Positions 11,977-22,428 of a DNA stretch of 64,000 nt are shown piece by piece. Origin of the DNA: Rusavskia elegans (lineage: Eukaryota > Ascomycota > Lecanoromycetes > Teloschistales > Teloschistaceae); contig SAUG01000053.1 of NCBI GenBank assembly GCA_011316305.1, positions 186,001 to 250,000 on the forward strand. Reading direction: 5' to 3'. Made by a program: the position numbers and the translations under genes. A model generated the notes under the pieces. The model was not told the origin of the DNA. It saw only the letters and a list, made by a program, of their open reading frames with translations, and did no database searches. The first letter of the stretch is position 1; each line of letters opens with the position of its first letter.

Positions 11977-12959
11977 ATGGCAGACTCCGCCGCTGCAGCC
12001 ACCAAACCGAGCAGCAGCGTCAAACTTGTCCTGCTCGGCGAGGCTGCCGTAGGGAAGGTACAGTGTCTTCTCTCTTTCCTTGGCTCGCCAGTCTTGCTGC
12101 TTTGAAAAGCTGACATTGTCCTACTTCGACCTTCAGTCATCCCTCGTACTCCGTTTCGTGAACAACGACTTTCAAGAAAACAAGGAACCCACAATCGGCG
12201 GTACGTATCCGTCTTCCCCGGAACCCTCCGCCGAGGCTCCTCCCAAATACGGACATGTTCCTCCGCCGTCACATTCCGTGAACATCGTTCAGTTTACTGA
12301 CATGACCGACCATAGCTGCCTTCCTCACACAAAAATGCAACCTCCCGCACCGGACCATCAAATTCGAGATCTGGGATACCGCCGGCCAGGAACGTTTCGC
12401 GTCCCTCGCGCCCATGTACTACCGTAACGCACAGTCTGCCCTCGTGGTCTACGATATCACAAAACCAACCAGTCTGGTAAAAGCGAGGCACTGGGTCGCG
12501 GAGTTGCAACGGCAAGCCAGTCCCGGCATCGTTATCGCCCTGGTGGGCAACAAATCGGATCTGTCATCGTCAACGGACGGAGGAAGCGCCTCATCAACGG
12601 ACAACAGCAGGAAGACTTCTTCGGCATCCGGAGACACAGCGAATGATGACGATGACGCATCTGCTGCCGAAGCCGAGGACGATGCTACAACAGACAGCGA
12701 TCCGCGGAAAGTCAGCACGAAAGAAGGGAGGGAGTATGCCGAGGAAGAAGGCTTGTTGTTCTTCGAGACGAGCGCCAAGTCCGGGCATAATGTACAAGAG
12801 GTGTTTACGGCGATAGCAAATGCGATCCCTGAAACGCAGATGAAGAATGTCAAGGGCCCTGGCATGGCTGGGGGCGCCCAGTCGGCGCTCGGAGCAGGAA
12901 ACGAGAGGGTGAATCTCAGTGGGCCGAAGGCGGATTCGAAAGATTCATGTGCCTGCTGA
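11977..12959 (+). CDS. Rab5-family GTPase with acidic insertion
   Basis: Early-endosomal Rab GTPase (Vps21/Ypt52/RabA-B group) controlling endosome fusion. Exons are 11977-12057, 12137-12200 and 12316-12959; introns of 79 and 115 bp; 262 residues. Motifs: P-loop GEAAVGK with SSLVLRF across intron 1; switch I EPTIGAAF; WDTAGQERFASLAPMYYRNA, the Rab5 switch II; G4 NKSDL; G5 ETSAKSG. The C-terminus CAC is a double-geranylgeranylation site of the CXC type. Between NKSD and the next helix (residues about 131-178) lies an extra Ser/Asp/Glu-rich segment of about 45 residues, which makes the protein longer than a canonical 210-220 residue Rab. The start at 11977 is chosen because the conserved domain begins 15 codons later; an in-frame ATG at 11725 would add 84 residues without Rab similarity. 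Confidence 0.93.
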
Positions 12960-14599
12960 GTGGGAAATGGCAAGTGCAGGTGGGAAATGATTGTAATGAT
13001 TGCTGAGGAAGCTGATCTTTAATTCTGGACGGTGAAATTACTGCATACATCGTTTCGATGGGGTCTTAAACACGCCATTATTGTACCAGAGTATCACCGC
13101 CATATCCATACTTAATGTCTGTTTTCATATAGCAGTCCCTTTATCTGACACGCCGTGGCTTCTGCACAATGTCTCTACACCTTTTCGCAATCAAACCACT
13201 CAAATACCGATCTCTCGATCGACAGGTCTAGTGTCCTTCCCATCCCAATCACAGACTCTTTATATTGTCCTCAAAACCTCTCAAGTCCCTCTACCCGAAA
13301 CATCCTCCACCATTCATTCAGCGCACCATTCCTCCACCGCGAACCCACCTCGGTAGTCTCACCATCAGAAGATCCCCTCTTGCCCCCAAATCCCCATCCG
13401 TACATACATCTCAATACCCCTCACCCCCTCACATCGACCTCCAACTCCACCACCCAAACCTCGCCTTCCCAATCCCCAACCACAACATTCCCAGCATAAA
13501 GCCCCCCAAATCCAACCCTCTCGATACTCACAAGGCTCGCAACAACCACAACCACAATCGAAACCAAAGAAGCTACTTCGAAATATCGAGAAAATCGTAC
13601 AAGCAAGCTCATGTACTAACCCCCAGCTTCGTTTGTTTGGGCGAGGGAAGAGCAAATGGTAGGGTGGATCGATCCCTTCCTTTACTGAGGATTTCGTCCG
13701 GAATAGTGCTTTGGAGAGTCGATTTTTCTCTATCAATGTGATATATCTATCAAATGAAGCCCCACGTGCCGCCACGATTAGATATACCCATCTGGCCGTG
13801 GACCGAATCGGTTTTTGCAGGGCAGATGTATAGGATACTATTCACTTCATTATTTGAAAAGGTGGGATAATAATAGGACGGTAGCTGAGCGTGAGAGATA
13901 GGGGGTTTCTGTTTCGTGCTCTACTTTGTATACCGTATGTCCGTGTGGATGTGGTTTTGGGCAGGTTGGTCTTTGGTACCTTATCACCGTCCAAGGTTGT
14001 TAGTTATCCACTCTCCAGAACCACAACGAACGTCTTTTTCGTCATCGAACGTTTCCGGTATTCTCTTTCTTTGTTACATGGATTGATGGACATGGCATTA
14101 ATGTGGTTTTGTGAAGGCTGTTTCTCTACTTTCTTATGGGCTTTCGATGTGAATCGGTACCGGTACCATTACCATGTCCTTGAAACGATAGGTCGTGTGC
14201 GGACTGCAGGGTAAAGGCTATGTTCGAACACCCAGTCTCGCCAGTCATTATTATTATAAGGAGAAGCGGATCGAATGCACCATTATTCCAGGGTGCTCAA
14301 AGTCATCACCATCACAAGACAGTAAGAATATCAAAACGTGTACCAAATGTTTAATTTTTTATTGTTGCCTAAGCAGACGTGATTGTCATTCAAGGAATCT
14401 CTAGAAATGCCTATCAGAGCGATCCTGCCCATCCCATTCCAATGCCTATGTACCCAGTGAGAATGTTGTCCCTGAGAAGAAGCGCTATCATTTCCAGCGC
14501 GTAGAACGCCGACGCTATGCATACAGTGCAAGCAAGTTATCCTAATCGTGTCCAATACCGAAACGAAACAAACCGAAACAAACCGAAATAAATATCCTC
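12960..14599. other. intergenic between Rab5-type and Ca-ATPase genes
   Basis: This 1.6-kb convergent spacer is C-rich on the plus strand at 13250-13560 and AT-rich elsewhere. ORFs at 13265-13741 (+) and 13365-13775 (-) occupy the same C-rich patch in competing frames and show no motif. Nothing else recognised. Confidence 0.5.
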
Positions 14600-17500
14600 T
14601 CAAGTCGCGGTGGTAAGTGTGATAGGGGGTGGCTGCAAAGGAAACTCGGCCGATGTCTGCTGCGGCGGCGGTGTTTTCGAACAAGTTGAAGTCATGATTC
14701 TCATTTCTGACGCATCCGCTGCCTCCACGTCCGCAGCAGGTTTTTTTCCTTTTCCAACTGTTTCATCCTCTGCACCCTTCTTTCTTGAAATTTTGGCAAC
14801 CGTGCGCTTTGAGAAGCGCTTCGTTGGTGTGAAAACAGCTCGGGAGAACGCGCTGAAGGCTTTGCCAACCGGCCTGAAGACGACTCTGAGGACCTTCATG
14901 ACTGGTCGGGCGCCCGCAAGCCAAACCTTGGAGACGAAGTCAAACAGCATTTTGGCGTAGACGTCCGGGATGCAGCGCAGGACCACAGCCCAGAGGAGGC
15001 ATGGTAAAGCGCAAAGGATGCACACAGCCCACTGCGGTCCATCGATGCGCTTGATTTGGAACGCCGTGCTGCCGACGAAGACGATCATAACCTGACCACC
15101 GACCATTATGCAGTTGATGCCAATGAAGAAGTAGTTGCGCTGTATGCCTTCGAAGATATTGAGCTTGTTGTCGAGGCGGCGATTGTTGAATTCGTTGAAG
15201 ATTTGCATCCACACGAAAGTGTTGAAGACCATGGTGTTCAATTCAGTGTGCAGGTTGTCGGTGCATTTGACATAATCTGGGCCCGTAGGACATCTGGTGT
15301 CGTATCCGAGAAGATTATAGCCTGCGAAGTAGAGAACGAACGTGACAAGCAACTGGTAGATTGCCTGGCCGATAATCATCTTCCACATGTTGGTCGTAAT
15401 GAGCGGAGCCCGCTTCGGGGTAGGCTTGCGATCGAGTATCTGTTCCGTAGGAGGATCGGTAGCCAGTGCCAAAGCGGCAAACGTATCCATGATGAGGTTG
15501 ACCCAAAGCAGCTGAACTGCAGAAAGCACTGAGTGCATGTCGGGCGATGAGACTGCTGAAACAAAGGCAAGGACAACCGCCGTGATGTTCACGGTGATCT
15601 GGAACTGAAGGAATTTCGAGACGGCGTCGTTGACCGATCGTCCCCACATCACAGCTTTGACGATGCTGGAGAAATTGTCGTCCATGAGAATGATGGCGCT
15701 GGCTTCTTTGGCCACCTCTGTGCCTGCGATACCCATCGAAAAGCCCACATCGGCCAGTTTTAGAGCTGGTCCGTCGTTCGTCCCATCACCTGTGACGGCG
15801 ACGGTCTCACCGAGATGCTTCAGTCGCTTGACCAATATACGCTTGTCGTCTGGGGAAGACCGTGCGAGAACTTCAAGATTAGGAAGAACCTCATCCATCT
15901 CTTCATCCGATAATTGGCGGAACTTGGGCCCCTCCATCACAAGTCCCTTTTCGGTCTTGATGCCACACTGCTTCGCAATTGCACTGGCTGTCGTGAGGTT
16001 GTCGCCTGTGACCATGCGAACCACTATTCCAGCATCTTGACATCTCTTCACCGCGTGGGCCACCCCGTCTCGAAGTGGATCTTGGATGCCGACAATCCCG
16101 AGGAAGATCATGTCCTGGCAGACATCCTCGAATCTCGCCATGGATTTGTCGTCCTCCAATGTCTGAACTCCGACTGGTGGCCATTGCTGGAAATCCTTGA
16201 AGAGCATAGCGATCGTCCGTAATGATTGTGTGGCAAAGTCGTCGATGTTAGCGAAAGCTCGCAGCCGAGCAGACTCGGTCAGCTCGAAAGGTTCGAGAGA
16301 CTGGGCAGTAATATCGGGCAATTCGTCTGTTGCAAGGTCAAGCATGATCTCCGCTGCTCCTTTGACGAGAAGACGGTAGCTTCCGTTGGCAAGTCTGATT
16401 ACCACCCCCATGCATTTGCGATCAGAGTCAAAGGGGAAGAGCTGCACAATTTCAACACCAGCGCGTTCTTCCGCAACGGGGCCCATGCCTAGGAAATCCT
16501 TTGCCATTGTGAGAAGGGCTGTTTCGGTCTTGGAGCCAATGTAAGTTGCTCTCCCATCCTCTTCTCCTTCGAAAGCCGTGGAGTTGATTGCAACTGACTG
16601 AAGAAGTAGGCTTCGAACTTCGGGAGACAGGCGATCAAAAGCAGCAGCAAACGTTAGAATTGTCTTCTCCTCGTCGCTCATGTCGATATCACGAGCGAAA
16701 TTGGTGTGAGTGCCAAGTAGGCCAGCAACAACCGTCATTCTGTTCTGCGTCAAGGTACCTGTTTTGTCGGAACAAATCGTCGTGGCATTGCCCATTGTCT
16801 CGCAGGCTCGAAGATGTCGCACCAGATTGTTCTCTTTGTACATCTGTTTGGTTGCGAATGAGAGCGCCAAGGTGACGGCCACGGGAAGACCTTCTGGAAC
16901 AGCAACCACGATGATGGTAATGGCAACAATGAGGATATCCGTGAAGACGGATCCGCGTTTGGCCGGACTATCGGTATTGTTGGGCAACCCGGCGAGAAAG
17001 CGGAACAGTAGAATAAAGAACAGCAGCCCTGCCGCCGACGTTCCTAAAACTCCAATCCACTTGGCCATTCTTCCCAATTTGGCCTGCAAGGGTGTTTCCT
17101 CATTTTCGGTTTGGAGCCCCATCATGATCTTTCCGAAGCTGCTGTTGATGCCCACAGATGTGACAAGGTAAGTTCCCACCCCTTCGAGGACCTTGCTGCC
17201 GGAAATGATGAAGGGATCAAGCTTGGAGGTCGCTGTTCCCTCGACCATGCGTTGCCATACTTCAGATCCTGCGGTCTTCTTCATAGCGTCGGACTCTCCT
17301 GTGGCCGAAGATTCATCGCATCGAATGCCATGACCACCGACAAGTATGCCATCGGCGGGTATAGAGTCACCGGATTCCAGGTGAAGGATATCACCCACCA
17401 TGACATCGAAAACAGAGATCATGACGGATTTGCCAGATCTGACGGCCTTGACTTGACGGTCATCCTTTCGAGCATTGAGTGTTGAAAACTGTTTCTCCCG

Positions 17501-18379
17501 CCGATAATCATTCAGTCCGGTCACTAGCACCACGATGACGATTGCGACCATGATGGCCAGCCCTTCCACCCAATCGACTGGCTGTCCCTCGTCTGGGTTG
17601 TGCGGCTGGCCCACAGCTTCGTATATCCCAAGGACGAGTGAAATGATTGCAGCCGCAGTGAGGACGAGAAGGACCGTGTCATTATAAGCGTTCCAGAACA
17701 ATCTCCAGATGCTGATACGGTTTTTGGCTGGAAGACGATTATCGTTGAATATCCGCTTTCTGTCATGAAACTGGCCTTCGATTTCACGGCCAGTCACGAT
17801 GGCCTCTTGTGCGATAATGGGTCGTGCGTCTATCGGCTTCGATCTTGCTGTAGCTGTTGCCTCGTCGAATCCAATCTTTTCGGGAATTGTCGTTTCATCG
17901 ACGCTCAAGCCCGCCAGAAGGTCGGTTTTGAGGCCGCGCTCCAAGCCGTAGATGCCACCCAGGGCTCTGTATGCAGCTAGTGATTTGGGGTTCAGCGTCT
18001 TGTTGAGTTGACCCGGAGAGAATGCAAAGGGGCTGTTTTCGACCTCAAAGTCTTTCTCGGTTGACTTGTCTGGCCGCAAGGCCTCTTCTGTCGTCAATTC
18101 ATCTCCTTCGAACCTTGATCGCAAAGTAGTCAGATCGGAATTGCCCCTTGATCGTGCAGTCTCTGCCTTGGAATTGAAGGAGTTGGCCCTTGATCTGGAG
18201 GTTTCGGCAGTAGAGTTGAAGGAATCTGCTCTTGATCTTAAAGTGTCGCCACCTGATGACTTGGATGTTGGTGAGGAAGGCACCTGGAGTGAGAGAGGCG
18301 AGTGCTCGGTTGCTGACGATGAGGGAGTAGCATTTTCGGGCTCGATTGTGGACGCATCGTGGGAATGAGACTGCGACAT
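14600..18379 (-). CDS. PMC1: PMCA/PMC1-type P-type Ca2+ ATPase
   Basis: Single-exon gene of 1259 residues encoding a type IIB Ca2+ pump that removes cytosolic calcium, in yeast into the vacuole. The actuator motif TGES is at 360-363. PEGLP of the Ca-binding M4 helix is at 495-499. The phosphorylation motif DKTGTLT is at 538-544 and the hinge TGDGTNDGP at 863-871. Membrane helices are visible near 236-256, 274-290, 439-463, 480-500 and in a C-terminal cluster from about 925 to 1140. VNLIMDTFAALALATDPP and FVWMQIFNEFNNRR are typical type IIB sequences. The N-terminal 110 residues are Ser-rich and contain a 14-residue tandem repeat (RSRADSFNS type) at 48-90. The C-terminal tail (from about 1145) is basic, with a low-complexity end. 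The vacuolar assignment follows the family, not a targeting signal I can see. Confidence 0.95.
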   Translation of the reverse strand: MSQSHSHDASTIEPENATPSSSATEHSPLSLQVPSSPTSKSSGGDTLRSRADSFNSTAETSRSRANSFNSKAETARSRGNSDLTTLRSRFEGDELTTEEALRPDKSTEKDFEVENSPFAFSPGQLNKTLNPKSLAAYRALGGIYGLERGLKTDLLAGLSVDETTIPEKIGFDEATATARSKPIDARPIIAQEAIVTGREIEGQFHDRKRIFNDNRLPAKNRISIWRLFWNAYNDTVLLVLTAAAIISLVLGIYEAVGQPHNPDEGQPVDWVEGLAIMVAIVIVVLVTGLNDYRREKQFSTLNARKDDRQVKAVRSGKSVMISVFDVMVGDILHLESGDSIPADGILVGGHGIRCDESSATGESDAMKKTAGSEVWQRMVEGTATSKLDPFIISGSKVLEGVGTYLVTSVGINSSFGKIMMGLQTENEETPLQAKLGRMAKWIGVLGTSAAGLLFFILLFRFLAGLPNNTDSPAKRGSVFTDILIVAITIIVVAVPEGLPVAVTLALSFATKQMYKENNLVRHLRACETMGNATTICSDKTGTLTQNRMTVVAGLLGTHTNFARDIDMSDEEKTILTFAAAFDRLSPEVRSLLLQSVAINSTAFEGEEDGRATYIGSKTETALLTMAKDFLGMGPVAEERAGVEIVQLFPFDSDRKCMGVVIRLANGSYRLLVKGAAEIMLDLATDELPDITAQSLEPFELTESARLRAFANIDDFATQSLRTIAMLFKDFQQWPPVGVQTLEDDKSMARFEDVCQDMIFLGIVGIQDPLRDGVAHAVKRCQDAGIVVRMVTGDNLTTASAIAKQCGIKTEKGLVMEGPKFRQLSDEEMDEVLPNLEVLARSSPDDKRILVKRLKHLGETVAVTGDGTNDGPALKLADVGFSMGIAGTEVAKEASAIILMDDNFSSIVKAVMWGRSVNDAVSKFLQFQITVNITAVVLAFVSAVSSPDMHSVLSAVQLLWVNLIMDTFAALALATDPPTEQILDRKPTPKRAPLITTNMWKMIIGQAIYQLLVTFVLYFAGYNLLGYDTRCPTGPDYVKCTDNLHTELNTMVFNTFVWMQIFNEFNNRRLDNKLNIFEGIQRNYFFIGINCIMVGGQVMIVFVGSTAFQIKRIDGPQWAVCILCALPCLLWAVVLRCIPDVYAKMLFDFVSKVWLAGARPVMKVLRVVFRPVGKAFSAFSRAVFTPTKRFSKRTVAKISRKKGAEDETVGKGKKPAADVEAADASEMRIMTSTCSKTPPPQQTSAEFPLQPPPITLTTAT
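18110..18238 (-). repeat. in-frame tandem repeat in the Ca-ATPase N-terminus
   Basis: Three head-to-tail units of about 42 bp encode RSRADSFNSTAETS, RSRANSFNSKAETA and a truncated RSRGNSDLTTL, followed by RSRF. Each unit carries an Arg-x-x-Ser or Arg-Ser-Arg-x-x-Ser site of the kind used by basophilic kinases. Confidence 0.75.
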
Positions 18380-20180
18380 ATCAGGACCGGTAGTGACAAA
18401 GCGATGAGTAGCAATAACTTACAGTGGTATGTATAGGTGCCGGGGGGGCCAGTAATCTATTCGAATCCATGACAGTGGACGGAGTATCAGAAGGAGCGGC
18501 AGGCAGACTGGGACTGATTCACGACAGCTGAAGGATCAGGCGCAGTATCAGCCTCTCTGTTGATGACGCCCCATAACTGAACATGTACAAGGCAGTATTA
18601 TATGAGAAAAAGGCTATAGCATGAAGGCGTGGAGGCGATTGTTGAGGTGGTCGGGTCTACACAGCCCCTCTTGGCAAAAAACCCTTGTGATCTTGGGACG
18701 AAAGGGGCAGGCCCAGAGTACCCAGCAGGCTGGGCGCTGGCGGGTAGAAGTCGATCCCCCGCAGTCCCAGGTCGAGCTGGAAGGCTTGGAATTCATCTTC
18801 AGCATGGGATTCTCAGACGGTGACACTGTAGACGCCGACGTGACGATGGGCGCGAAGACGAAACTCAACCGGCCAGCCGTTGGACCTCAGTTGAGAACAA
18901 AAGCTGACTGCTCACCACCAAATTACCCGCCAACGCTACATTACATTATTATTATTCCATCTCACACCCATCCCATCCATGGATTGGGTTCTCATGCCCA
19001 GCCTGACGCTCCTTCTTTCTAGGCTACCAAGACAATTAATCCCGACTCTGCCCATCTCCACCAGGCATCATTAGAGTGTACTCCAAGACATCCCGTTTCA
19101 TAGCCCTCTCGATGACCGATCACAAATTGTCTCGGCATACGCAGCAGTCCGAGGAGATTCACACACTCATTCCTGGAGAACAAGACTTTCCAAGGCGCTA
19201 CCACCAACGCCAAGTCCGCCATTATTGACGACAACAATAAGACACTGGCTCTGCTCTCGTTGTTTCCAATAATTTCCATGCTCAGGCCCATGGTCGGTGC
19301 GCCACGGTCGCATTATCGGTCAACTGGCTGCGATCGACAGATTCCATGATCACTGCATATCGCTAGCATCAAGGACCCAGAGCGCAAACGTAAACCTCTG
19401 AGCCCCCTTTGCGCGGCATTCCATAGTGAGCCGGCTCCCACAGAAGCCGAGTCCGTATTCCGTATATCAGATGCCAGAGGAACATCATGGATGCCTACGG
19501 ATGCTCTCCTGGAGCTCTCCAATTCCACGGGAAGGCAAGAGGGAGCAGCAGAGCTTTGCGAATACGGTCTGAAAATCGGTTGAGCCACAGCCACACCTGC
19601 CTCCCTTGACCTAGAAATCGGCCGGCTGACTGATGACACGTTGTTTGTCTGCGTCTGCTCACTACCAGCTTTGTTGCCCCCTAGTGCGATGGATATGATC
19701 ATTCCTTCTGGGTAGTGCCAGGAATGGCACTGTTGTGGAGGGTAAATGGCAGACATGGTAGCTCAGTCAAGGTTGCAGAATTCGAAACTTGGTCAGAGTG
19801 GCAAAGTAATTTGAGAGTCAATTACTGAAGCTTGTCAACACTTGCCCCATCATCAAAATTCCGTTGACTTGGGTCGAACCACCTTTAAGATATCACCCGT
19901 CCATGACTATCTTAAGTACTCTTCTTTCCCCAGCCTTGTCGCTTATGGGGTCCAAGTCTCCAGAATAGAGGCACCCAGTCTTGTGAAACCAACTATTCAC
20001 TCCCGAACATGACTCAGGAACAACAGCCACCGGATGCCAAACGTCAGAAAACGGACAACGATGACGACGCTAGCCAAAGTGGTAGTCACGATAACGATCT
20101 GCGCTTATTAAAGGACAAGACCCAGAATCGATTGGTGCCGTCGTCAGTACAATTTGTGGTGATACAATCCCAGTAAACTG
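18380..20180. other. divergent promoter region of the Ca-ATPase and BTB genes
   Basis: The 1.8 kb between the two start codons contains a G run near 18450 and a 147-codon minus ORF at 19313-19756 without motifs. Near 20009 a 55-codon ORF (MTQEQQPPDAKRQKTDNDDD start) sits just upstream of the BTB gene and is discussed with it. No recognised gene. Confidence 0.5.
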
Positions 20181-21017
20181 ATGGTGTCCAGCGCGGAGTA
20201 TACGGCTCTTATCAAGATCACCGTCGGACCGGAGAAGAAGACCTTCTACGCTTACAAGGAGTCTTTGTGCAGGAAGTCCGAATTCTTCAAGGCTGCTTGT
20301 CAAGACGCATGGCAGGAGTGCAAAGGGGCCATTAATCTACCCGAGCAAGATCCCACCGTCGTCGATTATTTCATACACTGGATTTGCACCGGTCAGCTCA
20401 GAGGCCTCTATAGCCCTGCTGAACCTACAGCAACAATCAGCAGCTTGAAGCGGGCAGCTGCAGCCGCTGGTGCCGCAATCGCGGATTATAAACGACACTA
20501 TGTTGGCACGAACGATGATTTGGAGAAGATTTGGACCGAGAAGCAGACAGCCTTGGACCTGGCAAACTATCGGGACCTGCCCTTGCAGCAGCTCGTCAGT
20601 CTGTATACCTTTGCAGACTTCGCCCAGGTCAAAGGCCTCAAAGACGCCATTGTCTATGCTGTTGTCGAGGCTTACGGGACCCCAGACGCCGCCGTTGCAA
20701 AAAAACCTATCTGCTTTTGGAATCTCGTGGCGGATAGGCCAGACTGGCTGGCGGATCCCATAGGATTGATCAATTCTGTATGGCAGAAATTGCCCGCGGA
20801 TGACAAATTTGGGCGGGTTCTGGTCAACATCTTTGTCGATGCTGTATCCCAGGCCAGCGGCACGAGGTATGCCACCGAACTTTGTCCAGCGTTCCTAGCG
20901 GCAGCTTTCGATTGCGCCATGACAAGAGCAAGGAGCGGAGCAAAAGCAGGGAGCTGGTTGAAACCGGAATTGATTTGCAAATACCATTGTCATGATGTGC
21001 CATGTTCGAAGCAGTAG
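20181..21017 (+). CDS. BTB/POZ domain protein
   Basis: Fungal BTB protein of 278 residues. BTB proteins dimerise and often serve as Cullin-3 substrate adaptors, but no partner is evident here. The BTB fold occupies about residues 6-120: YTALIKITVG, FYAYKESLCRKSEFFKAAC, INLPEQDPTVVDYFIHWICT. The C-terminal half is helical (LVSLYTFADFAQVKGLKDAI) and has no Kelch or MATH repeats, as in many expanded fungal BTB families. The start is uncertain. A separate ORF at 20009-20176 begins MTQEQQPPDAKRQKTD, a composition seen at the N-terminus of fungal BTB proteins, but it ends at a stop just before this frame. I found no GT-AG pair that joins the two in phase. The start at 20181 is therefore the minimal model. 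Confidence 0.85.
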   Translation: MVSSAEYTALIKITVGPEKKTFYAYKESLCRKSEFFKAACQDAWQECKGAINLPEQDPTVVDYFIHWICTGQLRGLYSPAEPTATISSLKRAAAAAGAAIADYKRHYVGTNDDLEKIWTEKQTALDLANYRDLPLQQLVSLYTFADFAQVKGLKDAIVYAVVEAYGTPDAAVAKKPICFWNLVADRPDWLADPIGLINSVWQKLPADDKFGRVLVNIFVDAVSQASGTRYATELCPAFLAAAFDCAMTRARSGAKAGSWLKPELICKYHCHDVPCSKQ

Positions 21018-21244
21018 ACATGAGCGGCGTGGGCCTCGGTGGACCAGCAGAAGCTACGCTAGGATGTGACTCGGCCACCGAATTAGTTCAACTCCAGCCG
21101 AAACTGCCAAAGCATACAGCAGTCGTCCAGCAGCTGATCCTGAAAGGAGCGGAGTCCCGTGACCCACGTTGAATGAGAAGGATTCACAAGATATCTGTAG
21201 GTGTCATATCTACCTAGCAAACATCAAAGTAACGTCCGCTCAAC

Positions 21245-21745
21245 CTATCTTATATTGGCACGTCGCTTGCTCACTCGCTGAAACCCTTGGTTTGAAATAC
21301 CCAGCCCTGCGAGAAAACATATCCGCATCGACGCCCCTGCATACACAAAGGCCACATTGCCCCAATCAATGGCATTCCATTGAAAAACGTCCCAGTAGAT
21401 TGCCGATCCAAGCCCATGTACAGTGTACAGATGCCCGACATCGGCAACCAGCAGGCCAAAGAGCAGAGTGCGCCAAACATGAATATCAAACGTTGCTCGC
21501 AACACCAGCGCCTCATTGAGAGCAAAGAGGAAGTATAGATTGGAAAGCTGTTGAAGTGTGACAGAGGTTGATAGTGGGATTGAGACGATTGGAGATGAGG
21601 ATGGGTCGGTCAAGCGCAGGTATTCTTGTGGCTGGAGGAAGGCATAGTAGGCGCCGACTAACGATGCCAGAGGCTCAATGTAGAGAAAGAAGAGGCGGTA
21701 GATGAGGGGAATTGCTTGTGGTCTGTTTTGGAATGGAGCAGCCAT
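21245..21745 (-). CDS. DUF7704-type four-helix fungal membrane protein (paralogue 1)
   Basis: Intronless gene, 166 residues, with about four hydrophobic segments. It opens with PLIYRLFFLYIEPLASLVGA and continues with NLYFLFALNEALVLRATFDI, LLFGLLVADVGHLYTVHGLG and WNAIDWGNVAFVYAGASMRI. I recognise it as the fungal DUF7704-type family of small integral membrane proteins of unknown function. A shorter relative lies at 45004-45523 and shares the EPLA, ADVGHL and WN-WGN-F blocks. It converges with the BTB gene, with 227 bp between stop codons. Function unknown. Confidence 0.85.
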   Translation of the reverse strand: MAAPFQNRPQAIPLIYRLFFLYIEPLASLVGAYYAFLQPQEYLRLTDPSSSPIVSIPLSTSVTLQQLSNLYFLFALNEALVLRATFDIHVWRTLLFGLLVADVGHLYTVHGLGSAIYWDVFQWNAIDWGNVAFVYAGASMRICFLAGLGISNQGFQRVSKRRANIR

Positions 21746-22428
21746 GTTCCAGTATCAACACAGGAATAGTCTTGACCCATCAGCTAACACTATGGGCATC
21801 AAAAACCTCCAGCGTCACCCCAGAATCTCCTACTATAAGATTCAGGTATGATTGTGATGACACGCTGATACTCAAATAAGTTCCATCCTAAAAGGTGCTG
21901 TGACTAGCGAGTAGTTGAAGACTTGTGTCTCTGTTCTGCCTTCGATGAGATTCGATGATGTTGCCATCATCGACTGGTTGCCCAGCACGTAATTTCGAGA
22001 GAGGTAATTTCGTCGGCAAAAACCTCGGCTGTTGGGAACGGCGGCTCCAAAAAAGCGGCGGCTGTGAAACATTGAATTTTCTCCAATCTGATTCGATGCA
22101 TCGATTCACACCAGACTCACCAGTCTTCCACGCTCGCGCTCTACTCACCAGAACCACCCATTCTTGTACTTCTACTACCTACCATTTCGCCACTGAGGCA
22201 AGGCCGCCGTTGTCTTTACAGCTCTTGTTCATACATCATTCACCCTACCTTCCTCAATCGATGTTCAAAGGCACGTGATGAACCTGGTGAACCTGGAAAT
22301 TCGAGAAGTTGGACTTCGTAGCGATTATATTGGCCTCCGGGTGCATCAACAAAAGCGCAAGAGATACTTCCTGCAAAGTGATGAAGTAGGATCGCAAATG
22401 TAAACAAAACAACAAAGCATCACCGAAC
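21746..22428. other. divergent promoter region
   Basis: This 683-bp spacer lies between the start codons of the DUF7704-type gene (-) and the F-box/WD gene (+). Short ORFs only; no gene recognised. Confidence 0.5.

Noticed and set aside
13265..13775. Overlapping ORFs on both strands in a C-rich patch
   Set aside because: Length is explained by low AT content; composition is low-complexity.
19313..19756. 147-codon minus ORF upstream of the Ca-ATPase
   Set aside because: No motif; lies in a long promoter region; no splice partners.
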